A stretch of DNA of 64,000 nucleotides from contig SMNZ01000004.1 of assembly GCA_004353515.1 (NCBI GenBank), positions 503,243 through 567,242 on the forward strand, given 5' to 3'. The stretch comes from Alteromonadaceae bacterium M269. Lineage in GTDB: Bacteria > Pseudomonadota > Gammaproteobacteria > Enterobacterales > Alteromonadaceae. A program made the translations under genes and the position numbers. Positions 33,645 through 41,426 of this stretch are shown piece by piece. Within the stretch, counting starts at the first letter, position 1, and each line of letters opens with the position of its first letter. Under the pieces are notes generated by a model. It was given only the letters and a program-made list of their open reading frames with translations. It ran no database searches and was not told the DNA's origin.

Positions 33645-34952
33645 TTATTGCATCGGCAACCAAATCGTTGCGATACAACCCGATTCATCTTTCCTGTTTT
33701 GAAGACTGAGCTTACCTTGGTGCGCTTCTATGATTTGTCGGCACAAATACAAACCAATACCGCTGCCTTCGGTTTTAGTTGTGTAGAAAGGTACGAACAA
33801 GTTCTCAGGATTGGTAATTCCATGTCCATTATCAATGATACTAATGACAATACGATGCTTTGTTTGGTGCGCGGTTATAACAACTTTGGGCTCTGTGTTA
33901 CCTGACTCCAAGCCGTTCTTCACTAGGTTAATCAGCACTTGCTCAATCTGGTCAGCATCAATACAAGCATGAATATCATTTGATGATTCCAGGGTGACTT
34001 GTTGGCCGTGCAATTCAGCAGTTTGGTTAAGTAATTTAGTGATACTGGCTTCAACTTTCCTAGGCAAAGGTAATTTCGCTAGACTGGTATAAGCTTCGGT
34101 AAATCGTTGAAGCCCTTGGGTTCTCTCTGTGATGACACTTAAGCCCTTATTTAACACCTTGTCTTCGATCACAAGCTTTTGTTTTGCCATGGTATCTGCC
34201 ACGGACGTAATAGACGCCAAAGAATTATTGAGTTCATGCCCTAAAACACGAATAAGCTTTTGCCAAGCCTGCCTTTCTTCTTCTCTTAGCGCTCGTGACA
34301 AATCGTTAAGCAATAACACATCGAAGCGAACACCGTGCTGATGGATGATACTACGTCTAATTTCCCAACGTGCATCTTTCATGGGGAATTGGTGCTCTAT
34401 CACAGCGCCAGTTTCAACATCAAATAGGTTTGCAATATTCAACTGCAAAGTACTCAGCCCCAGCAGGTGCTGCCTATCCGAGCCAAATAATTCAACGCCA
34501 GCATCGTTAATATGCTTTAAGGCGCCACTGCGATCTGTCATCAAGAGTGGTACATCAAACTCTTCTGTTAACTTATCTAAAATAATGTCAGATTCAACGG
34601 TTTCTACTCGCTCCTTGTGCAAGCGTTTAGCCAACAACCCTAACTCAAAGTTAACCTCTCCCCATGCTCCCTGGCTCTTATTTATAGATGGTCTCATGGT
34701 AAAATCGCCTTGTCTTAAACATTCAATAACGTTAGCGATACCAAAAAACTGGCTTTGCATTGTTTTTCGAATATAGAACAAGCCCGCAATCGCGCTAAGC
34801 AGTGAAAGCGGAACAACGGTTAAGGCAAGTAATAGAGAGTAATGTAAGAATGCTGAGAGAATAATAATGACGAGCGCAGGCATTATCGCCAAAATAAAAG
34901 CCATAATAACTTTCGTTTCTAGGCTCACACTTTGTCTTTTGGGCTTATTCAA
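33645..34952 (-). CDS. Membrane sensor histidine kinase (NtrY/AtoS-like)
   Basis: A 435-aa sensor kinase. Two membrane helices lie at about 12-60 (VIMAFILAIMPALVIIILSAFL, LLLALTVVPLSLLSAIAGLFYI), followed by HAMP-like and PAS regions. The phospho-acceptor His is in LIRVLGHELNNSLASI (about 241), and the catalytic domain has N box LVKNGLES, G1 DNGHGI and G2 GSGIGLYLC. It belongs to the group paired with NtrC-type regulators. It begins with TTG 34952, 9 bp after the regulator stop, with AAGG upstream. It is the last gene of a five-gene operon that also encodes a MacAB-like exporter, and presumably senses an envelope stress or the exported compound. Confidence 0.9.
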   Translation of the reverse strand: MNKPKRQSVSLETKVIMAFILAIMPALVIIILSAFLHYSLLLALTVVPLSLLSAIAGLFYIRKTMQSQFFGIANVIECLRQGDFTMRPSINKSQGAWGEVNFELGLLAKRLHKERVETVESDIILDKLTEEFDVPLLMTDRSGALKHINDAGVELFGSDRQHLLGLSTLQLNIANLFDVETGAVIEHQFPMKDARWEIRRSIIHQHGVRFDVLLLNDLSRALREEERQAWQKLIRVLGHELNNSLASITSVADTMAKQKLVIEDKVLNKGLSVITERTQGLQRFTEAYTSLAKLPLPRKVEASITKLLNQTAELHGQQVTLESSNDIHACIDADQIEQVLINLVKNGLESGNTEPKVVITAHQTKHRIVISIIDNGHGITNPENLFVPFYTTKTEGSGIGLYLCRQIIEAHQGKLSLQNRKDESGCIATIWLPMQ

Positions 34953-34961
34953 TTAATAGCC

Positions 34962-36341
34962 TTATGACTCAATCTCTTCAGTATTCTTAATAGTGTATTT
35001 TTCCATGCGCCTATGCAAGGCATGTCTGGATAATCCTAAAAGCTCGGCCGCTTTAGAAACATTTCCGTTAAAACGCGTTAATGCTTTTTCAATTAAAGTT
35101 TGTTCAGCTTGCGCTAAAGTCATGTCCTCAAAACCACTGATTTCAGAGCTATCTGCCAAACCAAGGTCCTGAGCTAAAATATTGTCTTCCGCACAAACCA
35201 GCACAGCCCTTTCAATGCAATGTGAAAGCTCCCGAACATTGCCGGGCCATTGATAGCGTTTTAAAGCCTGTGACGCTTCTAAACTCAATTGCACTGAATC
35301 CCGCCGGTACTTTCGCTTAAACATCTGCATAAAGTGCTCTGTCAGCGGCAAAATATCGTCCGGTCTTTCTCTTAAAGCAGGTATATGGATTGTAATAGTG
35401 TTAAGCCTGTAGAGCAGATCTTGTCGAAATGCACCTTTGGAAACTTCTTCATCAAAATCAACATTACTCGCTGATACAATACGAACATCTGACTTTTGCG
35501 TTCGCGATGCACCAATAGGTTCAAACTCCCCACTTTCAAGCACACGCAAAAGCTTGGCTTGAAGTTCTTTAGGAATATTGGCAATTTCATCTAAAAACAG
35601 TGTCCCACCCTCTGCCATCTCAAAGCGACCAATCCGAGTTGCTTTGGCATCGGTAAAAGCGCCTTTTATATGGCCAAAAAGTTCGCTCGCAAAGAGGGTG
35701 TCTGTTAAAGCCCCCATATTGACATTAACAAAGGGGTTATCATTACGTAGCGATAGTCGATGAACCATGTTCGCGATAAGGCTTTTCCCGACACCACTTT
35801 CGCCAGTTAATAAAATATTCGCATCACTTTTAGCGGTACGTTCAATTAATGTCATTACCGATTGCATCGGCGCTGAATCAAAGACTAGCTGCTCTAAACT
35901 GCCTTCACTCGACGCCAGCGCTGACAAGCGCCTGTTGTTCTTTCGTTCATCTAAGAAACTCAGTTGGTTTCTTATTAAGCTGAGCAAGCGCTCGTTCTTC
36001 CAAGGTTTTTCAATAAAGTCACTGGCACCATGGCGAATAGCTTCAACACTCAGTTCAATGCTGGCCCAAGCAGTCATAACAACAATAGGGATCAAGCTGT
36101 CTTTTTCTCTCACTGATTTAACTAGATCAATCCCTTCCTTTCCTGACGTTGTATCTTGCTGGAAGTTCATATCAGTCAGCAACAAGTCAAAGCTCTTACG
36201 AGAAAGCAAAGCCATGACGTCCTGCGGTGTCTTAGCTGAAGTCACCTTGAATCCTTCGCTTTCAAGCAACAACTCTATGGCATCTAGAATATGCTGCTGG
36301 TCATCTGCGACCAATATTTCCCCTGACCGTTCTTCAAACAT
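34962..36341 (-). CDS. NtrC-family sigma-54-dependent response regulator
   Basis: A 459-aa regulator with three domains. The receiver has Asp57 in DLLLTDMNF and the conserved Lys in IEKPW. The AAA+ sigma-54 interaction domain has Walker A GESGVGKS (near 180), Walker B GGTLFLDEI and the Arg-finger region LLYRLNTITIHIPALRERPDDI. A Fis-type HTH closes the protein (NVSKAAELLGLSRHALHRRMEKY). The sigma-54 contact loop reads GAFTDA, not the usual GAFTGA (residue about 229). The kinase gene follows 9 bp later and the exporter genes precede it. A sigma-54 promoter in front of the operon implies autoactivation. Confidence 0.93.
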   Translation of the reverse strand: MFEERSGEILVADDQQHILDAIELLLESEGFKVTSAKTPQDVMALLSRKSFDLLLTDMNFQQDTTSGKEGIDLVKSVREKDSLIPIVVMTAWASIELSVEAIRHGASDFIEKPWKNERLLSLIRNQLSFLDERKNNRRLSALASSEGSLEQLVFDSAPMQSVMTLIERTAKSDANILLTGESGVGKSLIANMVHRLSLRNDNPFVNVNMGALTDTLFASELFGHIKGAFTDAKATRIGRFEMAEGGTLFLDEIANIPKELQAKLLRVLESGEFEPIGASRTQKSDVRIVSASNVDFDEEVSKGAFRQDLLYRLNTITIHIPALRERPDDILPLTEHFMQMFKRKYRRDSVQLSLEASQALKRYQWPGNVRELSHCIERAVLVCAEDNILAQDLGLADSSEISGFEDMTLAQAEQTLIEKALTRFNGNVSKAAELLGLSRHALHRRMEKYTIKNTEEIES

Positions 36342-36379
36342 GCGATATCTCTATTAAACTTTCAGTGTTCACAATCCAG

Positions 36380-38767
36380 TTATTCATAATGTAGTGCTTC
36401 TTGAGGGTGGATACGCGTTGCTCTGCTCGCCGGCAGCCAAGTAGCAACAACACCCACGAAAGCCAAGACACAGGGCACCATTACGTAAGTCACTGGATCA
36501 AGGCTAGAGACCTCAAACAGTACCGCTGTTAACACCTGTACTAAAACAACAGCCAACAATACACCTGCAATAACACCATAAAAAACCGGTTTTAAACTCT
36601 TCAATAGTACCCAATGTAGAATAATCCGCGGTTGAGCACCAAGCGCCATACGAATACCTATTTCATTTGTGCGTTGGCTGACCAAGTTATCGCTAATACC
36701 GTACACACCAATACTCGCTAAAACCATAGCAAGAACCGAGAATACGCTGACGAGTTGCAGTATTACTTTCTCTTCATCAACAGAAGCTTGTGTTAGCGCT
36801 GTAAGTTCTCGAGCGTTAATCAAAGGAGCCGCTACATTAAGCTCAGTAGCTCTTTGTCGAATAAAGTTAAGAACACTACTTTCTTTTCCAGGCTTTACTT
36901 TGGCAACAACCGACATACCTGGATAAATCCTCTGTGACATGGGGAGATAGAACTCAGCTTTAAATTGATCTCGCAAACCTCGATGTTTCACATTCCCAAC
37001 CACGCCAACTATCGTGTGTGTACCGCCTAACCAATCAGGCAAAATTAATTGACGACCAATAGGGCTGCCTTCGTGCCATAAGGTATCCGCCAATGCTTGA
37101 TTAATAACCACAACGGGACTTGAGTCGCGACTGTCTTGTAATTCAAACTGTCGTCCCTCTAGAAGAGGTATTTCCAGCACATCAAAATAGTCTTCACTAA
37201 TCGCACGAATTGCTCCTCGTGTTTGACTCTCGTCAAAGCTGACGGGAGCTCCATCGTAAGAATATGTCACATCGAAATCGATACCAGTTCTGCTCATCGG
37301 CAACGTTGATGTCCCTGCTACAGAAATGACATCCGGGTTACTTTGAACTTGTTCAAGTATGGTATTCCAATGCAGTGATTTGTCAGTTGCCGATTCGATA
37401 CTATCAGGCAGCCAAATATGCCCGGTAACAACATCTTGGGTGTTAAAGCCCGGCTTAACATCAAGCAACTTGGTATAACTTCGTAACAATAAGCCTGCAC
37501 CAATCAAAAGGACCACAGCGACACTCACTTCAGCCGATACTAAAAGCTTACGAATACGTTGGCTTTTAACCGAGCCAGTACTTTTTTGTCCAGCATCTTG
37601 CAACGCAGAGCTAAGCTTTTTCGGATTGACTAACATAAAGGCGGGTATCAATGCTGTCACTAATGCAGCAATTAGGATAAGGCTCAGAGTAATGATAACC
37701 GTTGCACTATCAAGACCAACTTCCTGGAGCCTAGGGACTTGATCTGCACCGAGCACCTTAACTAACTCCAAACCCCAAGCAGCAAGTAATAACCCTAATA
37801 AGCCACCAGCTAATGACAATATAAAACTCTCAGTGAGTAATTGGAGCATTAAGCTTTTTCTTGTCGCTCCCATAGAAATACGTACAGAGAACTCGTGGGT
37901 CCTATTACCATAATGAGCAAAGCTCAAATTAAGTACATTCAGTAGTGCAATCAAGAAGACAGCAGAAACAGCAAGGGACAGTAAGATAAGCGTCGGCTTA
38001 ATTGTTCGAATCGACCTCTCTTTTAACGAAAGATAAGAGGTCTTCCATTCACCTCGGGCGACATTCCTTCCTTGATTATAGATTTGATTGATACTGCTAC
38101 TTTGACGCAGCGCTTGTTCAATGCTGATACCATCCTTTAAACGACCATACATAAAACCAGGACGATCGAGGCTTTCTATCGGCGACCATAAATTAAAGGC
38201 GAACAAATCGTTTTTTTCGAAACCTGCTGGCATCACTCCAATAACAGTGTACTGCAGATTATTCATTTCAATACCACGACCAATGATATCTTGTCTTTGC
38301 CCAAAGTACTGTACCCAAGTATCGTAGCTAAGCACAACGACATTTTTACCCAGATCTTCTTTGTTATACCAACGCCCTAATAATGCAGGCACTTGATACA
38401 TCGAGAAGTAGTCGTATGAGCTAATTAACAGAGTGAGCGGAACATATCTTTCACCAGACCTAATCACACCTTGATCATAAGCCCCAAAAGTCACTTGTTG
38501 AAAGGGTGTATCTGCCTCGCGAATCGTCTCATATACGCTGTAGTTTACCGACGCCGTTTTTTGTTCCCGAGTTTCAAAGCTCATTTCAACCAGCTGGTGA
38601 GACTGCGGGAGGGGTAAAGGTTTCAACAATATGCTGTTAACCAAGCTAAACATTATAGTGGTTACACTAATGCCGATAACCAACGTCAACAGCGATATCA
38701 AACTATAGGTTGGCTTGGCCACTAGCGATCTAAAACCAAAGAGTAAGTCTTTACGTAACTTATCCAT
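36380..38767 (-). CDS. MacB-like ABC transporter permease
   Basis: A 795-aa permease of the FtsX/MacB_PCD class with two copies of periplasmic core plus FtsX membrane domain. The N-terminal helix is TYSLISLLTLVIGISVTTIMFSLVNSILL; the first membrane block follows residue 265 (VSAVFLIALLNVLNLSFAHYGNRTHEFSVRISMGATR). A second helix precedes the second core domain near 410 (LLVSAEVSVAVVLLIGAGLLLR), and the terminal block has RTNEIGIRMALGAQPR. Such proteins work by mechanotransmission, pulling substrates from the periplasm. It overlaps the ATPase gene by 8 nt, with AGGAG before the ATG. The substrate is unknown; peptides or lipopeptides are common. Confidence 0.9.
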   Translation of the reverse strand: MDKLRKDLLFGFRSLVAKPTYSLISLLTLVIGISVTTIMFSLVNSILLKPLPLPQSHQLVEMSFETREQKTASVNYSVYETIREADTPFQQVTFGAYDQGVIRSGERYVPLTLLISSYDYFSMYQVPALLGRWYNKEDLGKNVVVLSYDTWVQYFGQRQDIIGRGIEMNNLQYTVIGVMPAGFEKNDLFAFNLWSPIESLDRPGFMYGRLKDGISIEQALRQSSSINQIYNQGRNVARGEWKTSYLSLKERSIRTIKPTLILLSLAVSAVFLIALLNVLNLSFAHYGNRTHEFSVRISMGATRKSLMLQLLTESFILSLAGGLLGLLLAAWGLELVKVLGADQVPRLQEVGLDSATVIITLSLILIAALVTALIPAFMLVNPKKLSSALQDAGQKSTGSVKSQRIRKLLVSAEVSVAVVLLIGAGLLLRSYTKLLDVKPGFNTQDVVTGHIWLPDSIESATDKSLHWNTILEQVQSNPDVISVAGTSTLPMSRTGIDFDVTYSYDGAPVSFDESQTRGAIRAISEDYFDVLEIPLLEGRQFELQDSRDSSPVVVINQALADTLWHEGSPIGRQLILPDWLGGTHTIVGVVGNVKHRGLRDQFKAEFYLPMSQRIYPGMSVVAKVKPGKESSVLNFIRQRATELNVAAPLINARELTALTQASVDEEKVILQLVSVFSVLAMVLASIGVYGISDNLVSQRTNEIGIRMALGAQPRIILHWVLLKSLKPVFYGVIAGVLLAVVLVQVLTAVLFEVSSLDPVTYVMVPCVLAFVGVVATWLPASRATRIHPQEALHYE

Positions 38768-39494
38768 GACGAACTCCTAAGCTGACTGGTTGAGCTGGCT
38801 TAGTGATAAGATTTTCATCGACCAGGCGTCCATCAAACAGCTGCACAACACGGTCAGCCATATCAGAATAACGAGAATCGTGTGTCACCATACAAACCGT
38901 TGTTCCCTGGCTATGCAGATCGCTAAGCAACTGCATAACGGCATCACCGTTTTTCGAATCCAGGTTTCCTGTCGGTTCATCCGCAAGTAATAAGCTTGGA
39001 TTCCCAACTAAAGCTCTCGCAATCGCTACTCTCTGTTGTTGCCCGCCCGATAACTGTCCGGGGAAGTGCCGCTTGCGATGATCCATACCAACGCGAGATA
39101 GCGCATTCATAACCATTTCTTGGCGGCTTTTTACGCCAATATCGGCTCGGTAAGTCAGAGGTAACTCAACATTCTCATAAACGGTCAAATCGCCTATCAA
39201 GTTAAAGGCTTGGAAGATAAAGCCAATGGAACGACTGCGTAATATCGCTCTTTGCGCCAAATCGAGCGACGCGGACTCTGTTCCATTAATGAGATAGCTT
39301 CCCTCAGTCGGGGCATCAAGCAGGCCTAAAATAGATAGCAATGTTGACTTACCACAGCCCGAAGGCCCCGAAATCGAGATAAACTCATTGGCTTGGATAT
39401 CTAAGCTGATATCAGATAAAGCATGTGTTTCTATTTCATCGGTATAAAACACTTTGCTGATGTCATTTAACGAAATAATGGGTTGCTGGCTCAT
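38760..39494 (-). CDS. ABC transporter ATP-binding protein (MacB/LolD type)
   Basis: A 244-aa ATPase. It has Walker A GPSGCGKS (43-50), Q loop in GFIFQAFNLI, signature LSGGQQQRVAIARAL (about 147), Walker B LLLADEPTGNLDS and H loop MVTHD. The motif spacing and the NLDSKNGDAVMQLL segment place it with LolD/MacB/FtsE ATPases that pair with FtsX-type permeases. It is second in the operon, 44 bp after the adaptor gene, and overlaps the permease gene. The two ATPase-less permeases at 49.6-52.2 kb could also need such a subunit, but this is speculation. Confidence 0.94.
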   Translation of the reverse strand: MSQQPIISLNDISKVFYTDEIETHALSDISLDIQANEFISISGPSGCGKSTLLSILGLLDAPTEGSYLINGTESASLDLAQRAILRSRSIGFIFQAFNLIGDLTVYENVELPLTYRADIGVKSRQEMVMNALSRVGMDHRKRHFPGQLSGGQQQRVAIARALVGNPSLLLADEPTGNLDSKNGDAVMQLLSDLHSQGTTVCMVTHDSRYSDMADRVVQLFDGRLVDENLITKPAQPVSLGVRHG

Positions 39495-39538
39495 GTCACT
39501 AACCTCTCTGTCGTATCGATAGTAATCGAATTTTTAAA

Positions 39539-40795
39539 CTATTGCGTAATACGGATGTTTGAATACTTGTTGAATGCGCTTGTGTCGGAAATCAGCACAA
39601 AGTCTCCCACGGCCAATCCAGATAAAACCTCAACCTGATTGACAGATGCTCTGCCCAGATTAACGACTGTTTGTTTGGCTACCTGACTTTTAGGATCAAG
39701 TACAAAGAGTTGTGATTCCGTTTGCGGAGAGCTACCAGACGGACGCTCAACGTACAATGTGTCTGCGATAGACTCGATGGTGACGACTCCTGTCACACTG
39801 AGATCAGGCCTTGCTCCCTGGGGTAAGGTGCTTACCAGTTCAACATCAACTTGGACATTACCTTGGTTCACTCTAGGATCAATGCGGCTAACCTTACCCT
39901 CGATAAACCCATTCCGAGTATCGATAGAGACAGGTAAGTCCAATGCAATATCTTTCGCCTGAACTTGAGGGATCTGTAGTTCAGCAACCAAGCTCGCCGG
40001 GTCTGCGACATGGGCAATGGTTGAGCCCACATCCACTTGTTGCCCTACCTCTACTGATAGCGCCTGTAATACGCCATCTATGCCTGCTCTAATAGCCAGC
40101 TCGGCAACTTGTGCTTCTACATTTGTTACTAGGTTATGAAACTTTTCGACCTGTGCCTTCTCAGCTTTTAAACGCGCATCGATGACTTCCAGTCTACGTT
40201 GCTGAGTTTGACGCCTAAAGGTCAACAGAATATCGCTTTGGCGAGTCTTGAGTTTGGTATTCTCAAAATCGATATCGGAAATGATATTTTTTTCAGCGAG
40301 TGGAAGTTGCGCTTGTTCCAACATCCTTGCAGATTCAAGATTAAGAGCTGCTTCCGTCACTAACATCTGTTGTTCTAACTTCTGTTCTTCAAGCTCTGCG
40401 GTAACAGCCAGTAACTGTGCTTTTGCGGCATCTAAATCCCACTGTGCCTGCTGCAGTTGACGTGTTAATTGAGGATTAGACACATGGGCAATAATGCTGT
40501 CTTTATTAACTCTTGCACCAGGTTTAATAAGCAAGCGCTCAACACGCCCTGCCGACGCTGACACAACCCAGCGAATATCAGAAGGAGCTAGAATACCAAT
40601 CCCTCTCACCTCACGTGCCATCTGGCCACGCATGACTTGCGCTACCCAAATCTCACTTTCATCAACAGACGGTATAGCATCACGCCAAAAGAAAGGAACA
40701 ATGAATAACCCTGCACTAAAAAGTGCAGCTAAGCTCCACCCATTCTTTAATTTGGAAAAAATCCCCTGCTTACTTTTTGCAATTGGAATATCCAT
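39539..40795 (-). CDS. MacA/HlyD-like membrane-fusion adaptor
   Basis: From ATG 40795 the protein has 418 aa. An N-terminal membrane anchor (WSLAALFSAGLFIVPFFW) precedes a beta-barrel and lipoyl half-motif (VSASAGRVERLLIKPGARVNKD). A long coiled coil follows (about 95-200, QLQQAQWDLDAAKAQLLAVTAELEEQ...), then the second lipoyl half (IRAGIDGVLQALSVEVGQQVDVG) and membrane-proximal domains. Adaptors of this kind bridge MacB-type permeases and an outer-membrane channel. AGGTGATT before ATG 40795 decides the start. An in-frame ATG at 40834 is excluded because it sits within the sigma-54 promoter. No TolC gene is nearby. Confidence 0.9.
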   Translation of the reverse strand: MDIPIAKSKQGIFSKLKNGWSLAALFSAGLFIVPFFWRDAIPSVDESEIWVAQVMRGQMAREVRGIGILAPSDIRWVVSASAGRVERLLIKPGARVNKDSIIAHVSNPQLTRQLQQAQWDLDAAKAQLLAVTAELEEQKLEQQMLVTEAALNLESARMLEQAQLPLAEKNIISDIDFENTKLKTRQSDILLTFRRQTQQRRLEVIDARLKAEKAQVEKFHNLVTNVEAQVAELAIRAGIDGVLQALSVEVGQQVDVGSTIAHVADPASLVAELQIPQVQAKDIALDLPVSIDTRNGFIEGKVSRIDPRVNQGNVQVDVELVSTLPQGARPDLSVTGVVTIESIADTLYVERPSGSSPQTESQLFVLDPKSQVAKQTVVNLGRASVNQVEVLSGLAVGDFVLISDTSAFNKYSNIRITQ

Positions 40796-40833
40796 AATCA
40801 CCTCATTTATCTGTGAGCATTCTGATACTGACA

Positions 40834-40851
40834 TTGCTAGAGGCGTGCCAA
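40834..40851 (-). promoter_or_regulatory. Sigma-54 promoter of the exporter/two-component operon
   Basis: Minus strand reads TTGGCACGCCTCTAGCAA. The -24 element TGGCACG is exact, GG and GC are exactly 10 bp apart, and only the first T of the -12 TTGC is changed (TAGC). Transcription would start about 40824, leaving a leader of about 29 nt before ATG 40795. The operon encodes an NtrC-family activator, which supports the call. Confidence 0.72.
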
Positions 40852-40920
40852 CTTAATTGAGGAGTGTAACCAATTGATTATTATAGGTATTCAAGTTTTT
40901 GTTCCTTTTGGGGCCTATAG

Positions 40921-40963
40921 AAGTGCGCGGTTTTAAATTCTTTGCTTTCAAAAACGCGCACTT
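40921..40963. promoter_or_regulatory. Possible activator-binding inverted repeat upstream of the sigma-54 promoter
   Basis: AAGTGCGCG (40921-40929) and CGCGCACTT (40955-40963) are perfect 9-bp arms, 85-127 bp upstream of the promoter. This is the usual distance for an NtrC-type enhancer. It could instead be a stem-loop reading toward the MITE-like element. Confidence 0.4.
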
Positions 40964-40974
40964 TTTCATACGCA

Positions 40975-41240
40975 TATACCCAAGCCACTTGGAAGTGCGA
41001 GTTTCAGAGCTTATGAGAAAGCTTAATTCTAGGCGGCTTGATGAAGGAATGGTCTCCCCCTTTCAAATCAATCCAACAACGAAGTAAGTTTTCTCATAAG
41101 CTCCAACATGGTGGGTTTAAAACCGTTTTATACTGCGCTAAATGATTTTGATTTAGAACCACTAGACCTTCAATCATTCATCTTGTCTAATACGGTTTTA
41201 ATTCCCACTGAATCCTGCATTTCCAAGTAGCTTGGGTATA
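40975..41240. mobile_element. MITE-like 266-bp palindromic element
   Basis: The ends are 24-bp terminal inverted repeats (40975-40998 and 41217-41240) with two mismatches, beginning TATACCCAAGC. Inside are two further stems side by side. One is 18 bp at 41007-41024 with 41086-41103 (one mismatch); the other is about 20 bp, GTGGG..TAAAACCGT at 41111-41130 with its complement at 41188-41208. There is no coding sequence and no clear target-site duplication. A non-autonomous transposon or a structured extragenic repeat is possible. Only one copy is in the window. Confidence 0.6.
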
Positions 41241-41426
41241 AATGAACGAGCAGACGCAACAATGCCTCTAATAATCATATTATAAGTGACCGTCAGTGCG
41301 AGATAACGATAGAACGAATAGATATCGTCGAATCGTTACAAAACTGCCATGGAATACAGTATGAAGGCAGCTAGCGTTGCGCTATAGTACCTTCCAATTA
41401 ACAAGTACCTGATCTATAAAAAAAAC

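Noticed and set aside
40796..40834. Extended start of the MacA-like adaptor at ATG 40834
   Set aside because: It lies within the sigma-54 promoter and upstream of the expected transcription start; ATG 40795 has an AGGTGATT ribosome-binding site.
40899..41087. 62-codon frame in the MITE-like region
   Set aside because: It is built from the inverted repeats and has no credible start signal.
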